A stretch of DNA of 13,102 nt from Nanobdellati archaeon (lineage in GTDB: Archaea > Aenigmatarchaeota > Aenigmatarchaeia > PWEA01). The DNA lies in NCBI GenBank assembly GCA_022257805.1, contig JAKOPB010000006.1, forward strand, positions 1-13,102, read 5' to 3'. The notes beneath the pieces were generated by a model. It saw only the letters and a program-made list of their open reading frames with translations. It had not been told where the DNA came from and did not search any database. A program made the position numbers and the translations under genes. Position 1 is the first letter of the stretch, and every line of letters starts with the position of its first letter. Below are positions 11,924-13,102 of the stretch, piece by piece.

Positions 11924-13102
11924 TTCATTTCCTCTATTTTCTCCTTGAGAACCTCTGAAACTTTGCTTCCATCGACTTTGCCACCTACCTTCTGCATCAC
12001 CGGACCCATAAGCTTTTTGAAGGCCTTTTCGTCTCCCAACAGGTCCTCCTTTTCTTCCAACACTTCCACAACCATCTTCTCCAGGGTCTCCTCGTCCAAA
12101 GCCTCCGTCTTACTTATGACTTCCTCAGCGGACCTTTCTCCTTCAACAACTTTTTCAACAATATCACCAAAAGAATCCTTGGGGACTTCGCCTTCATCTA
12201 TCGCCTCCAAAATTTCAACAAGATCTCTGTCTGTCAGATCTTTTACAGAAATATCCTTCCTTTTCCTCAGATCCTTGAGTTCAACCGTCATAAGGTTTAC
12301 AAGTGTTGAAACATCCATGCCGAGTTTATCCTTGATCTCTTCGAACAGACCGTATAACCTGCTGTCCAATATTTCGTCGGCCAGATGTTCAGAAAGACCT
12401 TCATTGACCAGTTCCTCCTTCTTTTTCTCCAGACTTTCAGGGACTTCAATGTTTTTCATCCTTTCCTCGGAAACCTTTATGGGAGGCACATCCGTTTCAG
12501 GATACATCCTGGCCTCACCAGGAAGAGGTCTTAAATAGCTCGTAGTTCCATCTTCATTGGAATCCCTGGTCTCCTCTGGTATTCCTTTCATCGCCTTCTC
12601 CGCTCTTTCCACTACAGCTTCTACGGCCTCGTCCAGACCGTCTTTTCCTGCAACAACTGCCACCACATCTTCTTCCCCGGCGCTCAGTTCCTCTTCCAGA
12701 TCTTCGAACTCATCGACAAGCTCGTATCTACCTAAATCTTCATCAGTATGTATTATACCTCCGGGACCGTGCGCCTCTGCATATTCCGAGAGCTCCTTTC
12801 CAAAGGTCTTGCCACCGCTTATTTCCCTTGCCAGTAAGCCGCCGAAACCTTTCAGAACGAAGGCCTTGATATCTTTATCCTTCAACACCCTTTCGTAGAA
12901 ACTGGAATCACTCCCCTCGAAGACTTCGTCGACGTCGAAGACCTCACCTGGAATCGATGCGCTTCTCTCCTCCAGCTCCTCTTTTATCTTCAGCAACGAC
13001 CACTGTCTTTCTACCTCCAGCCTCACGGTTTCCTCCAGAATATCCAGATCCTGAAGACCTTTGACCTCTATCCTGGATCCATCCTCTATCGAGACGTTTA
13101 CA
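11920..13102 (-). CDS. gatE: glutamyl-tRNA(Gln) amidotransferase subunit E, partial (5' end outside window)
   Basis: About 394 C-terminal residues of GatE; the frame stays open to the window edge (13101 in phase), so the N-terminal catalytic cradle is missing. GatDE converts Glu-tRNA(Gln) to Gln-tRNA(Gln): GatD releases ammonia from an amide donor, and GatE phosphorylates the glutamyl-tRNA and transamidates it. Visible parts are the end of the cradle domain (about VNVSIEDGSRIEVKGLQDL to RQWSLLKIKEEL), an AspRS-like insertion with VLKGFGGLLAREI and AHGPGGIIHTDEDL, the hallmark DGTTSYLRPLPGEARMYPETD segment, a helical domain, and the YqeY-like tRNA-binding tail ending QKVGGKVDGSKVSEVLKEKI. A GTG at 13026 is internal and is not the start. 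This subunit is found only in archaea. Its stop overlaps the next gene by 4 bp. Confidence 0.95.
   Translation of the reverse strand, partial: VNVSIEDGSRIEVKGLQDLDILEETVRLEVERQWSLLKIKEELEERSASIPGEVFDVDEVFEGSDSSFYERVLKDKDIKAFVLKGFGGLLAREISGGKTFGKELSEYAEAHGPGGIIHTDEDLGRYELVDEFEDLEEELSAGEEDVVAVVAGKDGLDEAVEAVVERAEKAMKGIPEETRDSNEDGTTSYLRPLPGEARMYPETDVPPIKVSEERMKNIEVPESLEKKKEELVNEGLSEHLADEILDSRLYGLFEEIKDKLGMDVSTLVNLMTVELKDLRKRKDISVKDLTDRDLVEILEAIDEGEVPKDSFGDIVEKVVEGERSAEEVISKTEALDEETLEKMVVEVLEEKEDLLGDEKAFKKLMGPVMQKVGGKVDGSKVSEVLKEKIEEMK

Noticed and set aside
11945-12538. 197-aa plus-strand open frame
   Set aside because: Antisense to gatE; serine-rich translation is the reverse of Glu/Lys/Arg codons.
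13024-13026. GTG at 13026 as the start of gatE
   Set aside because: The frame is open to the window edge and the upstream residues (IEVKGLQDLDILEETVR) match GatE, so the start lies outside.
1-13102. tRNA, rRNA, CRISPR, IS element or integration site
   Set aside because: No cloverleaf with a TTCGA-type T-loop in the short intergenic gaps, no regularly spaced repeats, no transposase or integrase motifs, and no terminal inverted repeats with target duplications were seen by eye. A covariance-model scan would be decisive for small RNAs.

Overview
The window looks like part of an archaeal chromosome. The evidence is GatE, the archaea-only subunit of Glu-tRNA(Gln) amidotransferase; an NcsA/TtuA-type tRNA thiolase beside a ubiquitin-like sulfur carrier; a small Lrp/AsnC regulator; TATA-like boxes about 25 nt upstream of several start codons that lack a Shine-Dalgarno (SD) sequence; and T-rich gene ends. 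Proteins are very rich in Asp/Glu (GatE, the surface proteins), which suggests a halophile or halotolerant lineage. Base composition is moderate, and AGA/AGG and ATA codons are common. I cannot fix the lineage; haloalkaliphilic methanogens and nanohaloarchaea are possibilities only. Coding is dense and no intergenic gap exceeds about 150 bp. I saw no rRNA, tRNA, CRISPR array or insertion sequence.

Left part (1-2837): an APH/Bud32-like kinase, cut off by the window edge and read leftward, shares a 46-bp divergent promoter region with a class I SAM methyltransferase read rightward. A 66-aa sulfur carrier ending in Gly-Gly follows. It overlaps an NcsA/TtuA-type PP-loop thiolase, so the two probably form a tRNA 2-thiouridine module. 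Next come a hairpin terminator and a 140-aa protein of unknown function.

Middle part (2844-8835): four genes read leftward: an Lrp/AsnC regulator with a palindrome over its TATA box, a small membrane protein, a 5'-deoxyadenosine/MTA/SAH deaminase of the amidohydrolase superfamily, and a secreted protein with three CWB2-type repeats and a long charged helical tail. Divergent from the last is a 668-aa membrane-anchored surface protein (FN3-like, CARDB-like, FN3-like, PKD, transmembrane segment, lysine-rich tail). The 151-bp region between these two surface genes carries a 10-bp perfect inverted repeat around a TATA box.

Right part (8877-13102), all leftward: the 3' part of gatE, a four-helix membrane protein that overlaps it by 4 bp, then a separate two-gene unit of a divergent ATP-grasp ligase and an Ntn (N-terminal nucleophile) hydrolase-like protein. 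In that pair the ligase stop codon overlaps the hydrolase start codon, and the hydrolase begins Met-Cys so that Cys2 can be the nucleophile. This ligase/amide-hydrolase pair is the best candidate for an undescribed system in the window. It suggests making, and editing or maturing, an amide-linked small molecule or peptide.
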